A stretch of DNA of 64,000 nucleotides from Chitinophagales bacterium (GCA_017303395.1 JAFLBN010000007.1:62001-126000), one strand, 5' to 3'. Positions 11,401 through 21,640 are shown, counted from the first letter of the stretch. Numbers and translations are program-made. Notes: generated by a model not told the origin, from the sequence alone.

Positions 11401-14400
11401 CTTGTATGCAGACACAATACAGAATTTTAGGTTTGTTGATTCGTCTGTAAAGCAGAAATACTTTGAAGCGCTAAAGGGTTTGTATTTAGGTAACCGTGCG
11501 TATATACTACAGAAAGCTTTGGACAGTTCGAGCGCAACATGTTCCCCTTGTGCAACAGGTCGATTGACACTAGTGCAACCGTCTGTATTTCCACACTTGT
11601 TTAGCTCTAACAGTAACGAGATTGCTGCTGACATCAATATGCCACCATGGTTAAAGACTGTATTCAATAATTCGATGGACCCGAATTATAATCCTGCCGG
11701 CTTTAATCCACCTCCGACTAATGTAGCCGATTCTCTGATCAATCCGGTAAAGGATTCTTTAGCAAAGGGTACTGTAGATGCGATTATGCATAAGTTGATT
11801 AACTGTACATTAAACCAGGACACTATATTGTTGATTAAAAACAGGTTATTGTATTATGTAGGTTTAGGGAGTGAGTTAACGCCTACAGTGATAAAAGCGG
11901 CACTCAATGATGTGAATGTTTCTACAAATGATTTGTGTCATAGTTTCTTACTGGCTTATAATACAGACAAAGACGAACAGGAATACAGCTATGATTGTGG
12001 CCGTCCTGAAATATATACTGACCTAAAAAGTTTTCTTTCACGAGGAGGTGTCGGTACCGCAATTATAGGAGCGAGTTATAGCGGCAGTGGATATCAGGTG
12101 TTTAACCTGAGCGCAGGTAATAGTTTTGAAAATAAGATTGCTGCAAAGCTTGGCTTATCAAGTAATACCGATCCTGTTTGGGTAGAAGGCTTTCTAGATA
12201 CGATAAAATATTCGAGTACTTTTTCGTTGAAATACGTAAAACTGAAAGTGACCAAGCCTAGTACCAATACAAGCATTTATTTTTATTTTAAACGTAAATC
12301 AACGAATTCACCTTATTTGGATGGCGCAACCAGTCTGACAGTGAATAATGTTGATTGTATAAATAATGATGACGGGCTCAATACGGGTTATGCTACTCAA
12401 TACACAGCTATTGCAGATTATTATATAAGCGGCAATACAACGGCAAATAGGCGTTACTATGTTTGGAGTAAGGATATTCCACTTATGAACGTGGCAGATG
12501 GTAAACTACCTTTAGCTTGCCTGACATGTGTGGATATAAAAAATGCAATTAAGTCATTTGTTGCGGATAAATCTACGTATGGTTACGATGAAGCCGGTAA
12601 CCACCCATTTGTAGATTTAACACTGACGAATTACCTGAATTATAAATTAAATAAACATCATAGTTATTACGAGTATGTAAACCTGATGAAAGGGTGTGCT
12701 ATCAGTGATTCAGTGGAGATGCCAAATCGTGCAGCATTCATGCGCTATATCACAAGTAGTGATATAATGGCTGATACCATCATAAATTTCATTAACAGGT
12801 ATACCACAAGAAAAATACTGGACAGGCGTATAAAATACTATGGAACTGGAAATGTTTACTTAGATATAGATGTAAGTGTAGTGCCATTCGACTCAATGTT
12901 GCGTTACAAAAAGGAATTAATCACATTGGGGATCAATGCAGGTGCAAGTATTATAAACTACATGCCGACCGATCCTTTGCGTGTATTGCGCAGTACTACT
13001 TGTACACCATCGCCCTACATTACTACTTATGGCAGCTTTAGCAAAGATCTAGTAGCAATATATAATGGTAAGACATTACAATATGTTGATAGCGTTTTTA
13101 CCTATACAGGTAGTTATGCAAGTCCTTATGCACATGCTAGTCTGTTAGCTAACCTGAAAAATTACATAAGTACTTGCTCAAACTCTTATTTACTAAAAGA
13201 TGCACAACTATATCGTACTGAGGACTACAACACGACTAATAAGCAAAACTACCTGACTTATGTATATGCGCTGGAAGGCAAATCACGTAACGACATCAGG
13301 GACTCTATTGAGGCAGATAATCTGAAAAACAGATTGGCTGGTGTTTCAACAATGGCGTTGAGGTATGATGACCCAGCTTGTGGAGATAATATGCGCGACT
13401 TATACATCGGCTCATCTGTACAAAGTTCACATCCGGGTTCAGCAAGGGTCAATAGTATATTTGGATGGGTTAGTGGAGTCCTCGGAACGGGTAAGCTTTT
13501 CTTAGTAACTAATTCAAATACGCAATCTATTAATGCCAACCTGAAGGTTTACCGAAAAGCTAACGGCGTACATTGGTATCGTTATTTTGATCCATCTAAT
13601 ACCCTGTATAATGTTTATTTGGAACCACCTGCAAATGCACCATTTGATATCAATACACTGATATTGGATAATGTTAAGATAGGACCGGGTACAGATAGTA
13701 TCTATCGTTTTACAGCATATATGCATTACAGCAGTGTACCGACAGAGACTATTCAATGCAGGGGTTATGCAAGTTTTCCGTTGGGGTATGGCCAGCGTTT
13801 ACAGGATGTGGTTTTGTATAACAAGCCTGGTGGTTCGGATTGTATTGACAGTATTGATTGTGAGTACTTGATTCAGGAACAAGCAATACTTGCAGGTAAA
13901 GCTCGTCATGCGTATTATTTCGATTCAACAGTAGCCAGCCATAGCAACAAAATGTACCAGCATTTGCTTGCCAATACGCGTGATTCACTTTATTTGTGCT
14001 CGCGGAATGCTAAAAACATGGTCACACTTTACTATTATGACCTGAATGGCAATCTGCAGCGCACGGTGCCACCAAAGGGTGTAGATGCTTCAGGTAATGC
14101 CGCACATACAAAAGCGACAATCTATTTCTATGACTCACGTAACCTGTTGCGCAGGCAAGTTACACCTGACGGAGGAATAACTAATTTCTATTATGATGCT
14201 GCAGGCCGATTGGCATTCACCCAGAATGACAAACAAAAAGCCTTAGGTAAATACAGCTATACTTTGTATGACGATCAAAGCAGGCCTAGAGAAACTGGCG
14301 AAGTGATACTTACAACTCCAAATGCTGCAGCTCCGGTTTATGTAGAAAATTCATATAATGATGAAAACTATCCAACTGATACGTTGGTTCGCTATGTAAG

Positions 14401-17400
14401 AACGCAAACCAGGTATGATGTTGTTGTTACAACGTATGACACAATGAAAACTGATATAGGTGCAATTACGGGTGAACATTTAAGCACGCAAGAAAATTTG
14501 ATTAACAGGGTTAGTACAACAACTTATTACCAGTCTAAAATTGCAGACTATAATGGTGGTGCAGATCCCACTCCACAATTTGTGACTTACTATAGCTATG
14601 ATGCAGTCGGTAATGTGAAGACCGTATCATATAACTGTCCAGCCATGCTGCAGTCTAAACAGCAATACAAAAGAGTCGATTATGATTACGATCAGATAAG
14701 TGGGAAGGTAAATATGATCAGTTATAACAGAAACCGCCCTGATCAGTTCTATCAACGTTATGATTACGATGCAGACAATCGAATAACTTCTGTAGAAACA
14801 AGTAATGATGGATTGATCTGGAATAAGGATGCCCGTTACAGATACTATAAACATGGACCATTGGCAAATGTGAAGATTGGTAATAACTTGATACAAAGCT
14901 TGGATTACGCGTATACCATACAAGGGTGGCTAAAATCAATCAACGGGGATGTTTTACGTACAGATAAGCAGATGGTTCCTGACGGTGCAGTAGGTGATAT
15001 AAGCTATGCCCGTGATGCGATGGCACATACAATTGACTACTTTGCGGACGATTATAAACCAATTGTCAGCTCCGTGAATGGCTTCAATTTCGCTAATCCA
15101 TCAAAGAGCCTTTACAATGGTAATATAGCGCGTACAACTACTGCAATACGTGGTGTATCTAATAGTGGTGGTGTTAATGATAATATGCGAGCAACTTATA
15201 CTTATGATCAGGCTCAACGTTTGGTAAAAGCTGCTTATGAAAATATTAATGAAAGCAATCTGACAGCTTCGGCGACCGGTAAGTTTGCAAGCAATTATCA
15301 GTATGACTTAGATGGTAATCTGAAATGGTTAACACGTTACAATGGTGCATCTACACCAGTAAAGATTGATAGTATAAAGTATAATTACACATCTAATACC
15401 AACAGGTTGACTTATGCAGCAGATAATGCTTCGAATATAGTAGGTGGTGATGACTTCCAACAAGGGCAACCAGTTAATAACTACAAGTATGACCTAATTG
15501 GTAATTTGGAGAGAGATAGCATTGCCAATCAAAAGATGGAATGGAATCTGTATGGTAAGCTGCGTAGCGTAGATTTCCTAAATTCATCGCCTAAACGCAA
15601 ACTATGGTACGATTATGATGGGCAAGGCAACCGTGTTCGTAAAGATATGGTTACCAGTGTTGGTGGCGGTAACGAAGAGCATCGCGGTGAATACTATGTT
15701 CGTGATGCGAGCGGCAATATCCTGGCTACTTATAAGTTCAATACCATATTCTCTAAAATATCCTTGATTAAACTTTCTAACACAGGTGTTTATGGAAATT
15801 CTAATTTCCCTAAGTTCGTGAATGCAGTTGCTGTTGGGGGTAGTTTTGTTAAAGGCTTTGCTGATAAAGCAGTTGACAATATGGGTACATGGGTAGATGC
15901 ACAGACAGATAAGCCTACAGGGTTCTATTTCAATAATAGCCCAGCGTTGTATGGCAATATACTTACGGGGCCTATTGCAGCTGATTATCTGAATGATCTT
16001 CAAGACTATGATGCTACAGCAGCACCACAGATATTCAGTAATGCACTAATGGGTTCTCCGACAGTGGCTGCAAATATCGTTGACGAGGTACTAAACTTTA
16101 CAACTGAAGGGAAGGCATTGTTAGAGCATTTTGATACCCAACTGCCGGATATGGAACTAAACCAGATGTGGACAAATCTGGGCATAGACGCTACCAGAAC
16201 ACCCATGCACAATCAGAATGCTGATACATTGTACAAGTGGATGAAGTTGAATAGCCAACAGCCTGCTGTGGTAGGTGCTATTCAGACATTGGTTATGGAT
16301 CCTGGTGTTAACTCACAATCTCAAGCATTTTATCATGCAGTAATGCAGGATGATGTGATTTTTGAGTCGACAAACTTACGTGGACCAAGTAGTACATTTG
16401 GAGCACTGGTACAGGATCTGGTACATGCTAATGCAGAGCAATCGCAGGTAATGGAGTTTTTGGATGGCTGGGCAACGACACGTGACTGGCTTGCAGAGAA
16501 TACTACGCTAAGCGACCGTATGCAACTGGTATATAGCGCTGATCCTGATGTTGTATTGGGAGATTGGCTAGCAAATGCAGTAGATGTAGAGGTGTTGGAT
16601 ACCATATTGGCAAATGCGGAGGATGTACTGGCGTTTGACTATTATGATGCACGTGTTAATACAAATGGTACTTACAATGTTGGCTTACCACCGCTTGAGC
16701 CTGTTAACATATATAGCTTTGGCCCCGTGGTAGATACAACTAATCTTGCAGAACACCACGTATATGGCAGTAGCAGACTTGGTGTACAGAACTATAAAGA
16801 CAGCATCTACAGGCAGACATATAATGTTAATACAAGCATTATGCCACTTACTGGATTGAGCAGCCCTGCTGTATGGTATGACAATAGGTATAATGACCTG
16901 ATAGATGCCGGTGAAAAAGAACCCTACATGCACTCTCACCTTGGTGAATTGTATTTGTCACGAACATTAGGGTATAGGCATTATGAGTTGACGGATCATT
17001 TGGGTAATGTGCTGGCAACGGTATTGGATAGAAAAACTGGACATAGTGCCGGTGGTGGGGCAACCAGTTACAATTATTACCTACCAGACATTAGCACTGC
17101 ACAAGGGTACTATCCTTTTGGGCAAAGAATGAAGGAGTGGCATAATGAGATTGCTGATAGTGTGTATAAAATGTCTTACAATGGGCAAAGGCGTGAGGAT
17201 GATATTGCTGGTGCTTTTAAACACAATACAGCACTGTTTTGGGAGTATGATCCAACATTGGCAAGAAGGTGGAACTTAGACCCTGTTGATCAAATTAATC
17301 AGAGTAATTATTCGGTTTTTGGCAATAATCCATTATGGTATAATGATCCGTTTGGCGATGATTTTAAAAATAAGAATGGACAAACTGTCAAAGCTGGGGA

Positions 17401-18085
17401 TGGTATCACAGCAAACAGCGATGGTTCAATAATTAGTAATACAGGGAAAGGGCGAAATTGGGATTATGGTACATGGAATGAAGAAAAACAAGATTATGAT
17501 TTGGCGAATTATGACAATAGTGATGGATTATCTGCAGGAAGGCTACTTGAGCTAGGAGCTGTTGATTTATATGCTGCAAGTTCTGCGAGAGCGTTAGGAA
17601 ATCTCTTAAGAAAGTCTTCCGCAAAAATACTTGGTGAAGATTCATACCTTAGGAATATTGTTGAGTACAATGAAGATTTAAATTTGTTTCAAATCAGATC
17701 AATAGTTGCCCCTACTGAAGATGATAATATTGATAGAATAATAAATGATGTAGATGTTGTCGGTTTTTCTGGAAGTCAAGGATTTGTGGTTTTTGCAAAA
17801 GCACCCATTAAGCCGTCCATTATTATTAAGACAGTAAAAGACGCAGAGGTTATGGCGCTTCCATGCCTTGATGCAACAGGTAAAGTTCATGGGGTTTTAC
17901 CGAGAGTTAAAGATTTGCCAAATTATACTAAAGAAGAATTACAAATTCTACTAAGCGAATTGAAATTAAGTGTTCAGCAAAGAATAAAAGTTACATCTAG
18001 ACTCGGTAGAGATAGAGGTCACGGTCAAAGGCAAGGTGCTGAACAAGATTTGATTAAATCAATTGAAAAATATTTATCTGAATAA
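8486..18085 (+). CDS. RHS/YD-repeat polymorphic toxin-like protein
   Basis: The 3199-residue protein begins with a signal peptide ending near FTQAQQ. The first 1800 or so residues form a Cys-containing beta-rich N region. YD repeats follow (for example FYYDAAGRLAFTQND, YDYDQISGKV, YQYDLDGNLKWL, YDYDGQGNRVRKDM). The RHS core is seen near residues 2830-2957, with DHLGNVLATV, YNGQRREDD, then the arginine-bearing ARRWNLDPVDQ and a closing NPLWYNDPFG. After this the C-terminal 242 residues are unlike the rest and carry the presumed effector. A block of about 330 residues (about 2420-2750) interrupts the usual link between the last YD unit and the YGSSRLGV element. RHS proteins make a hollow beta shell around a cleaved toxin. 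The immunity candidate overlaps the stop codon. Confidence 0.8.
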   Translation: MYRKLLLSLITLIACQFTQAQQFSLLPNANVQPVYSSVIATSGTTYPCVLPIVKDYMYDTLTTAAHPNGNFKSMLNYVAVGIRNDTPVITPKYKYWITLTVAGKICPTCTTINPAPKQIALELSYDPDSLKPYTDRSLYKFSGSHAVVVTVDKIEDISGMTPLTVSRNALPKNFYIETGVITDDYDNSSNPNNIPLYSTSSFTNSDNNLHLTWGTSLGYSNLIQPLEYELEWTYIDDYQYNIATHTGSHIFQYGAYNGNIPYDFRKNSTRVRLKKNEFDLPLVYEGGAVVFRLRIVRPDYGKSYKDVLYGAWNLADAGTVTSTDVTKVRMLPAPHMNDSLNWQYTINFAEEGKYKHVINYFDGSLRGRQTQTKINSDSLYIIASDKSYDYEGRPAVQTLPTPLQQTYLGYRDDVVRVGSSRPYKPSDYDRVSCSQPDSLPPLLSSSAAGNYYSSANTDTSKGQKFVPDAKGYPIIQSIYSPDNMLLWQGGAGYDHQLWTLHGTRYEYTQPLDGELSQYFKNEAGLGANFFKKVTMDPNMQSSFVISNPAGKPVMTGLIGYPNGNTPIESISDQNNDSFCSDILNGAKQIVSSNGISINRKFYVEIDGQYSIQYRAKIPAYSLGCGNISVLARANYDFSATDECGIARIPKTTGYVGFDSVVTSMPAGFDYYSSAASGYPLVKGNHTVDKSLLFNRYEVNNRVRQGVLALEAALCSPDEKAFVRSSVESASVPCVTNVVKDSCGGRIFQLIKELYPGQKYGNYERNSNGGFAMDTVCGDSSGIWVPRLRMPTLPRNENSIFSADTVCTTMMGFCGVSIITNDLLDPSCLKFRYQSSCISMPSTVVKNGRTYSDIKNLPVDTFIYIFNDDIARALLPLHPEFCKTAYCDDGEYIASISAFQTQKQAVQGNRFVLDSIIANDPYYKKANSTDKPGVKERLSHMKNMPDKRIDRLALEQAFCAAGNGQEVEHNIKFLYADTIQNFRFVDSSVKQKYFEALKGLYLGNRAYILQKALDSSSATCSPCATGRLTLVQPSVFPHLFSSNSNEIAADINMPPWLKTVFNNSMDPNYNPAGFNPPPTNVADSLINPVKDSLAKGTVDAIMHKLINCTLNQDTILLIKNRLLYYVGLGSELTPTVIKAALNDVNVSTNDLCHSFLLAYNTDKDEQEYSYDCGRPEIYTDLKSFLSRGGVGTAIIGASYSGSGYQVFNLSAGNSFENKIAAKLGLSSNTDPVWVEGFLDTIKYSSTFSLKYVKLKVTKPSTNTSIYFYFKRKSTNSPYLDGATSLTVNNVDCINNDDGLNTGYATQYTAIADYYISGNTTANRRYYVWSKDIPLMNVADGKLPLACLTCVDIKNAIKSFVADKSTYGYDEAGNHPFVDLTLTNYLNYKLNKHHSYYEYVNLMKGCAISDSVEMPNRAAFMRYITSSDIMADTIINFINRYTTRKILDRRIKYYGTGNVYLDIDVSVVPFDSMLRYKKELITLGINAGASIINYMPTDPLRVLRSTTCTPSPYITTYGSFSKDLVAIYNGKTLQYVDSVFTYTGSYASPYAHASLLANLKNYISTCSNSYLLKDAQLYRTEDYNTTNKQNYLTYVYALEGKSRNDIRDSIEADNLKNRLAGVSTMALRYDDPACGDNMRDLYIGSSVQSSHPGSARVNSIFGWVSGVLGTGKLFLVTNSNTQSINANLKVYRKANGVHWYRYFDPSNTLYNVYLEPPANAPFDINTLILDNVKIGPGTDSIYRFTAYMHYSSVPTETIQCRGYASFPLGYGQRLQDVVLYNKPGGSDCIDSIDCEYLIQEQAILAGKARHAYYFDSTVASHSNKMYQHLLANTRDSLYLCSRNAKNMVTLYYYDLNGNLQRTVPPKGVDASGNAAHTKATIYFYDSRNLLRRQVTPDGGITNFYYDAAGRLAFTQNDKQKALGKYSYTLYDDQSRPRETGEVILTTPNAAAPVYVENSYNDENYPTDTLVRYVRTQTRYDVVVTTYDTMKTDIGAITGEHLSTQENLINRVSTTTYYQSKIADYNGGADPTPQFVTYYSYDAVGNVKTVSYNCPAMLQSKQQYKRVDYDYDQISGKVNMISYNRNRPDQFYQRYDYDADNRITSVETSNDGLIWNKDARYRYYKHGPLANVKIGNNLIQSLDYAYTIQGWLKSINGDVLRTDKQMVPDGAVGDISYARDAMAHTIDYFADDYKPIVSSVNGFNFANPSKSLYNGNIARTTTAIRGVSNSGGVNDNMRATYTYDQAQRLVKAAYENINESNLTASATGKFASNYQYDLDGNLKWLTRYNGASTPVKIDSIKYNYTSNTNRLTYAADNASNIVGGDDFQQGQPVNNYKYDLIGNLERDSIANQKMEWNLYGKLRSVDFLNSSPKRKLWYDYDGQGNRVRKDMVTSVGGGNEEHRGEYYVRDASGNILATYKFNTIFSKISLIKLSNTGVYGNSNFPKFVNAVAVGGSFVKGFADKAVDNMGTWVDAQTDKPTGFYFNNSPALYGNILTGPIAADYLNDLQDYDATAAPQIFSNALMGSPTVAANIVDEVLNFTTEGKALLEHFDTQLPDMELNQMWTNLGIDATRTPMHNQNADTLYKWMKLNSQQPAVVGAIQTLVMDPGVNSQSQAFYHAVMQDDVIFESTNLRGPSSTFGALVQDLVHANAEQSQVMEFLDGWATTRDWLAENTTLSDRMQLVYSADPDVVLGDWLANAVDVEVLDTILANAEDVLAFDYYDARVNTNGTYNVGLPPLEPVNIYSFGPVVDTTNLAEHHVYGSSRLGVQNYKDSIYRQTYNVNTSIMPLTGLSSPAVWYDNRYNDLIDAGEKEPYMHSHLGELYLSRTLGYRHYELTDHLGNVLATVLDRKTGHSAGGGATSYNYYLPDISTAQGYYPFGQRMKEWHNEIADSVYKMSYNGQRREDDIAGAFKHNTALFWEYDPTLARRWNLDPVDQINQSNYSVFGNNPLWYNDPFGDDFKNKNGQTVKAGDGITANSDGSIISNTGKGRNWDYGTWNEEKQDYDLANYDNSDGLSAGRLLELGAVDLYAASSARALGNLLRKSSAKILGEDSYLRNIVEYNEDLNLFQIRSIVAPTEDDNIDRIINDVDVVGFSGSQGFVVFAKAPIKPSIIIKTVKDAEVMALPCLDATGKVHGVLPRVKDLPNYTKEELQILLSELKLSVQQRIKVTSRLGRDRGHGQRQGAEQDLIKSIEKYLSE
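17357..18082 (+). other. C-terminal toxin-like tip of the RHS protein
   Basis: This encodes residues 2958-3199, immediately after the RHS-core closing motif DPFG, which is the normal junction to a variable effector domain. The tip ends in a basic helical motif with G3174, R3175, D3176, G3178, H3179, R3182 and E3186 (GRDRGHGQRQGAE), a plausible active-site cluster for an RNase- or nuclease-like toxin. That activity is inference. By eye the DNA is more AT-rich than the shell region, as expected for an exchangeable tip. The small gene directly after it would then be its immunity gene. Confidence 0.6.
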
Positions 18086-18543
18086 TGAAAAGTATTGACG
18101 AATTAGTTGCATTAACTGTTAATGAAGCTTATGCAAATAAAATAGAAAATGACGCCTCAGAACTATACTTAAATAACTCTTTAGGCGATATTTCTTTTCT
18201 TATAGCTGCGATAATTGGATTTCTAATGCAACAAGAAGCAGATGAATGGGAGAGCCGAAAATGGTGTGATGATACGTTAATTACCAATTTTTCGATAAAT
18301 GAAGATGTAATTGTTTGTAAAGGAATATTGATTTGGGGAATACTTGATGATACTATGCAATGGACCGATCCTTTTGAGATCGAGATATCAGTAATTGATA
18401 AAAGATACAACCGATTTGCGTTGATTCTATTTTTTAAGGATGTTTATAAAACTAGTATTACCTACGAAGAGTATTCTATCAATAGACATTATTGGGATTT
18501 TTCTTCTATAGATTGGGTACATAAGATTCATTTTGGTATTTAG
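18085..18543 (+). CDS. Putative immunity protein for the RHS tip
   Basis: The 152-residue acidic soluble protein has no signal peptide, as expected for a cytosolic antitoxin. Its ATG overlaps the RHS stop codon (TAATG), so the two are translationally coupled. It has a hydrophobic helix (FLIAAIIGFLMQQ) and a Trp-rich second half (WGILDD, YWDFSSIDW). No known immunity family was recognised. The assignment rests on position, size and the sharp drop from a giant to a small AT-rich gene. Confidence 0.6.
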   Translation: MKSIDELVALTVNEAYANKIENDASELYLNNSLGDISFLIAAIIGFLMQQEADEWESRKWCDDTLITNFSINEDVIVCKGILIWGILDDTMQWTDPFEIEISVIDKRYNRFALILFFKDVYKTSITYEEYSINRHYWDFSSIDWVHKIHFGI

Positions 18544-18604
18544 GAAATTACAAAGTATGCTAAAATTGAATTGTGATGTTTAATGCAATATATTAATTAT
18601 TAAA

Positions 18605-18745
18605 ATGAAAAATGCTGAGGCATATTCTCATACTTTTTATAAAGTTTCTGCGATTAAGGAAAGAGGAATAAAAAAATATGAAAGCATTAATTTTGAAGAG
18701 CTGTCGAGGCATGTCTATAATGATTCAGTATTATTTTGGCGATAA
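18605..18745 (+). CDS. Small ORF after the immunity gene (uncertain)
   Basis: An ATG-initiated frame of 46 codons, rich in Lys, Glu, Tyr and Ser, ends at TAA 18745. It may be a remnant of an older toxin tip or immunity gene displaced by tip exchange, or a small gene. The 268-base gap to the next large gene holds nothing else visible. There is no clear ribosome binding site. Confidence 0.25.
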   Translation: MKNAEAYSHTFYKVSAIKERGIKKYESINFEELSRHVYNDSVLFWR

Positions 18746-18811
18746 TTTTACATTGTCTGAATAATGATATTGTAAAACCATTAAAGAACAATTCTACTTA
18801 AATATTTCATT

Positions 18812-21640
18812 ATGAATGTTATACGCTACTATTTTATATTGGTTTTATTGTGCATGTCATCAAGTGTTCTTTATGGAATTGATATAAGTTTGCTCAATAA
18901 GAAAAAAATATTATTCATTGAAAATAAGGGACAATTAAAGGAAAGCCATATAGGTGCTGATAGTATATTGTTTTTAATTAGAACTAATGGTTTAAATATT
19001 TATATCCGTAAAACTAGCATTACCTATCTATTTTCGAGTTATAAAATTGATTCGACTACTAGATACAAATTACCATTTACCGAATCTACCCATAGAGTTG
19101 ATATGCAACTGCTTAATGCTAATAGTAAATGTAAATTGGGAGAATGTGAGCTAGATAATTACTGCGAAAATTACTATTTACCAGGGCATGATAGTTTGAC
19201 CAAAGTAAAATCATTCAAAAAAATTACGATCAAAAATATTTACGAAAACATCGATTGGATATTATATACTGTTGCCGACAAATTTAAGTATGATTTTGTT
19301 TTGCACCCAGGAGCTTCTGCAAAAGATATTAAACTATGCTACAAGTATATGACAGCATTAAACTTAACAGACGATAATTCGTTAAGTATTCAAACTACAT
19401 TAGGAGACATTATTGAATCTCCACCCATAGTATACCAAAGTTCCCAATCCACGATAGATTCTAAGTATGAACTAAAGGATAATATAGTAACATTTAACGT
19501 TGGACCCTACGATAAATCAAAAGATCTCATTATCGATCCTACTGTTGTATGGGGTACATACTATGGTGGAGACGGCGCTGATTGGGCTGAGACAGTAGCA
19601 ATTGGAAAATCGGGTTGCACATATATTGCTGGAATTACAAATAGCTATAATGACATAGCATATGGGGGCTTTCAAAATAATTTTTCAGGAGGTCGCAATG
19701 CTTTTGTTGTAAAATTTGACCAATATGGTAACAGATTGTGGGCAACATATTATGGCTATTGTGATTTCGGAGAAAATTTTGCTCAATTAGCATTAGATGA
19801 TTCGGAAAATGTTTACCTGTGTGGTAATACCAATGGGGCATCAAACATAGCTACAGTCGGAGCTTTTCGGAGCATATTTACTCAAGCGACATCGTGGGAT
19901 AATGACGCATATCTAGTTAAGTTCAATAAAGATGGTATCAGGCAATGGGGAACATATTATGGCAGTGATTTAGATGATCAAGGTACTTCTTGTACGGTAG
20001 ATAAAAGTGGGAATGTCTATATTGCTGGTTTTACTGAAAGCATATCCGGCATATCCAGCGGTGGACATCAAAATAGTTTTGGCTATGGCGGCTATGATGC
20101 ATTTCTTGCAAAATTTGATAAGTTGGGCAATAGATTGTGGGCAACATATTACGGTGGCCAAGGTACTGATGAAGGCTTTGCTACAACTTCAGATAGATTT
20201 AACAATGTCTATTTAGTGGGCGAGACAAATAGTAGTAGTAATATTTCTCATAATGGCTTTAAAGATACCGCTAGCTGGAATGATGATGTTTTTTTAGTCA
20301 AATTTGATAGTAATGGAGTTCGAACCTGGGGAACTTACTACGGTGATAACGGTCAAGAATTAGCAGGTAACTGTGCAGTTGATAGTCTTTGTAACGTCTA
20401 TTTATGTGGCAGTACAGTAAGTACTAATAATATTGCATACAATGGTTTCCAGAACCTATATGCTGGTCCTTCAAACACCGTTGGCGATGGCTTTTTAGTT
20501 AAATTTGATAGCTCTTGTGTAAGACAATGGGCAACATATTATGGAGGAAGTGGCATAGATTGGGCGAATGCGTGCGCTGTTGATAATCTTGGTAATGTGT
20601 ATTTAGTAGGCAGCACCCAAAGCTCGAGTAATATAGCAAGCAACGGTGTTCAGAATCTATATGGTGGCGGACCTGGATGGGGCGATGGATTTATCACAAA
20701 GTTTACGAATAATGGCGGCAGGTTATGGAGCAGTTATTATGGTGATTCTGGAAACGATGACATTAAAAGCTGTGCTGCTGATACTTTCGGGAACGTATAT
20801 ATAGCAGGTACAACTGGCAGCACTTCAAATATTGCTAAAAATGGCTATTCAAATACACTTAATTATACGAGAGTACTTGATGGGTATTTAGCAAAAATTA
20901 CAAATTCTAATTGTCTCCATTTTGATTCAGTATCTACTTCAATTACGATTAGTCCAGACACTATTATTTGCAAAGGTAGTCCCGTTACGTTTACAGCTGT
21001 TCACTCTAATGCTAATGTAGGTATCACATATGTTTGGAGTAAAAATGGATACACTAATAATATTTCTGGTAAAAACTACAATACATCAGCTTTAAATAAT
21101 CTAGACGTAATATCATGTAATATGTATTGTAATGATACTTGTAAAGTAAGTAACGTAGTAGAGTCAAATTCAATAACAGTTACTATTAAAACGCTACCAA
21201 GTCCACAGGTTATTAGGCATGGTGACACATTACATACCAGTAACTTGTATGACTCATATCAATGGTTATTCAACAATAACATTATTAATAACGCAATAGA
21301 TAGTGAATACTATGCGTCTAAAATTGGTGACTATTCAGTTGTAGTTGATAGTAATGGATGCTTAGACACTTCTAGTATTTTCACTGTCTATTCTCTGGGT
21401 GTTGATGGTAATTCTCTACAACAAGCGAAAATATTTCCTAACCCTGTTAAAGATGTCTTAACGATAATGAGTCCTCAAAATGTGAATGTTATTTTATTCA
21501 GTACTGACGGTAGAATAGCATTGAAAGAATACAATGTAAAAAGAATAGATATGAGCAAACTTCAACCAGGAGTTTATTTTATGTTCATCATCAATGACAC
21601 AAGTCAGAAGGTTTATAGATATCAAGTTACAAAAATCTAA
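18812..21640 (+). CDS. SBBP-repeat surface protein with T9SS sorting domain
   Basis: The 942-residue protein has a signal peptide (about residues 1-22), an N-terminal domain starting FIENKGQL that is typical of SBBP proteins, and seven recurring WGTYYGG- or WATYYGG-type units, each followed by a VYLxGxTxS strand (about residues 245-690). These form a beta-propeller. Next come Ig/PKD-like strands and a C-terminal type A sorting domain (IFPNPVKDVLTI ... LQPGVYFMFI) recognised by the type IX secretion system. It is predicted to be secreted and surface attached. It is not closely spaced with the RHS operon and is probably transcribed separately. Confidence 0.85.
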   Translation: MNVIRYYFILVLLCMSSSVLYGIDISLLNKKKILFIENKGQLKESHIGADSILFLIRTNGLNIYIRKTSITYLFSSYKIDSTTRYKLPFTESTHRVDMQLLNANSKCKLGECELDNYCENYYLPGHDSLTKVKSFKKITIKNIYENIDWILYTVADKFKYDFVLHPGASAKDIKLCYKYMTALNLTDDNSLSIQTTLGDIIESPPIVYQSSQSTIDSKYELKDNIVTFNVGPYDKSKDLIIDPTVVWGTYYGGDGADWAETVAIGKSGCTYIAGITNSYNDIAYGGFQNNFSGGRNAFVVKFDQYGNRLWATYYGYCDFGENFAQLALDDSENVYLCGNTNGASNIATVGAFRSIFTQATSWDNDAYLVKFNKDGIRQWGTYYGSDLDDQGTSCTVDKSGNVYIAGFTESISGISSGGHQNSFGYGGYDAFLAKFDKLGNRLWATYYGGQGTDEGFATTSDRFNNVYLVGETNSSSNISHNGFKDTASWNDDVFLVKFDSNGVRTWGTYYGDNGQELAGNCAVDSLCNVYLCGSTVSTNNIAYNGFQNLYAGPSNTVGDGFLVKFDSSCVRQWATYYGGSGIDWANACAVDNLGNVYLVGSTQSSSNIASNGVQNLYGGGPGWGDGFITKFTNNGGRLWSSYYGDSGNDDIKSCAADTFGNVYIAGTTGSTSNIAKNGYSNTLNYTRVLDGYLAKITNSNCLHFDSVSTSITISPDTIICKGSPVTFTAVHSNANVGITYVWSKNGYTNNISGKNYNTSALNNLDVISCNMYCNDTCKVSNVVESNSITVTIKTLPSPQVIRHGDTLHTSNLYDSYQWLFNNNIINNAIDSEYYASKIGDYSVVVDSNGCLDTSSIFTVYSLGVDGNSLQQAKIFPNPVKDVLTIMSPQNVNVILFSTDGRIALKEYNVKRIDMSKLQPGVYFMFIINDTSQKVYRYQVTKI

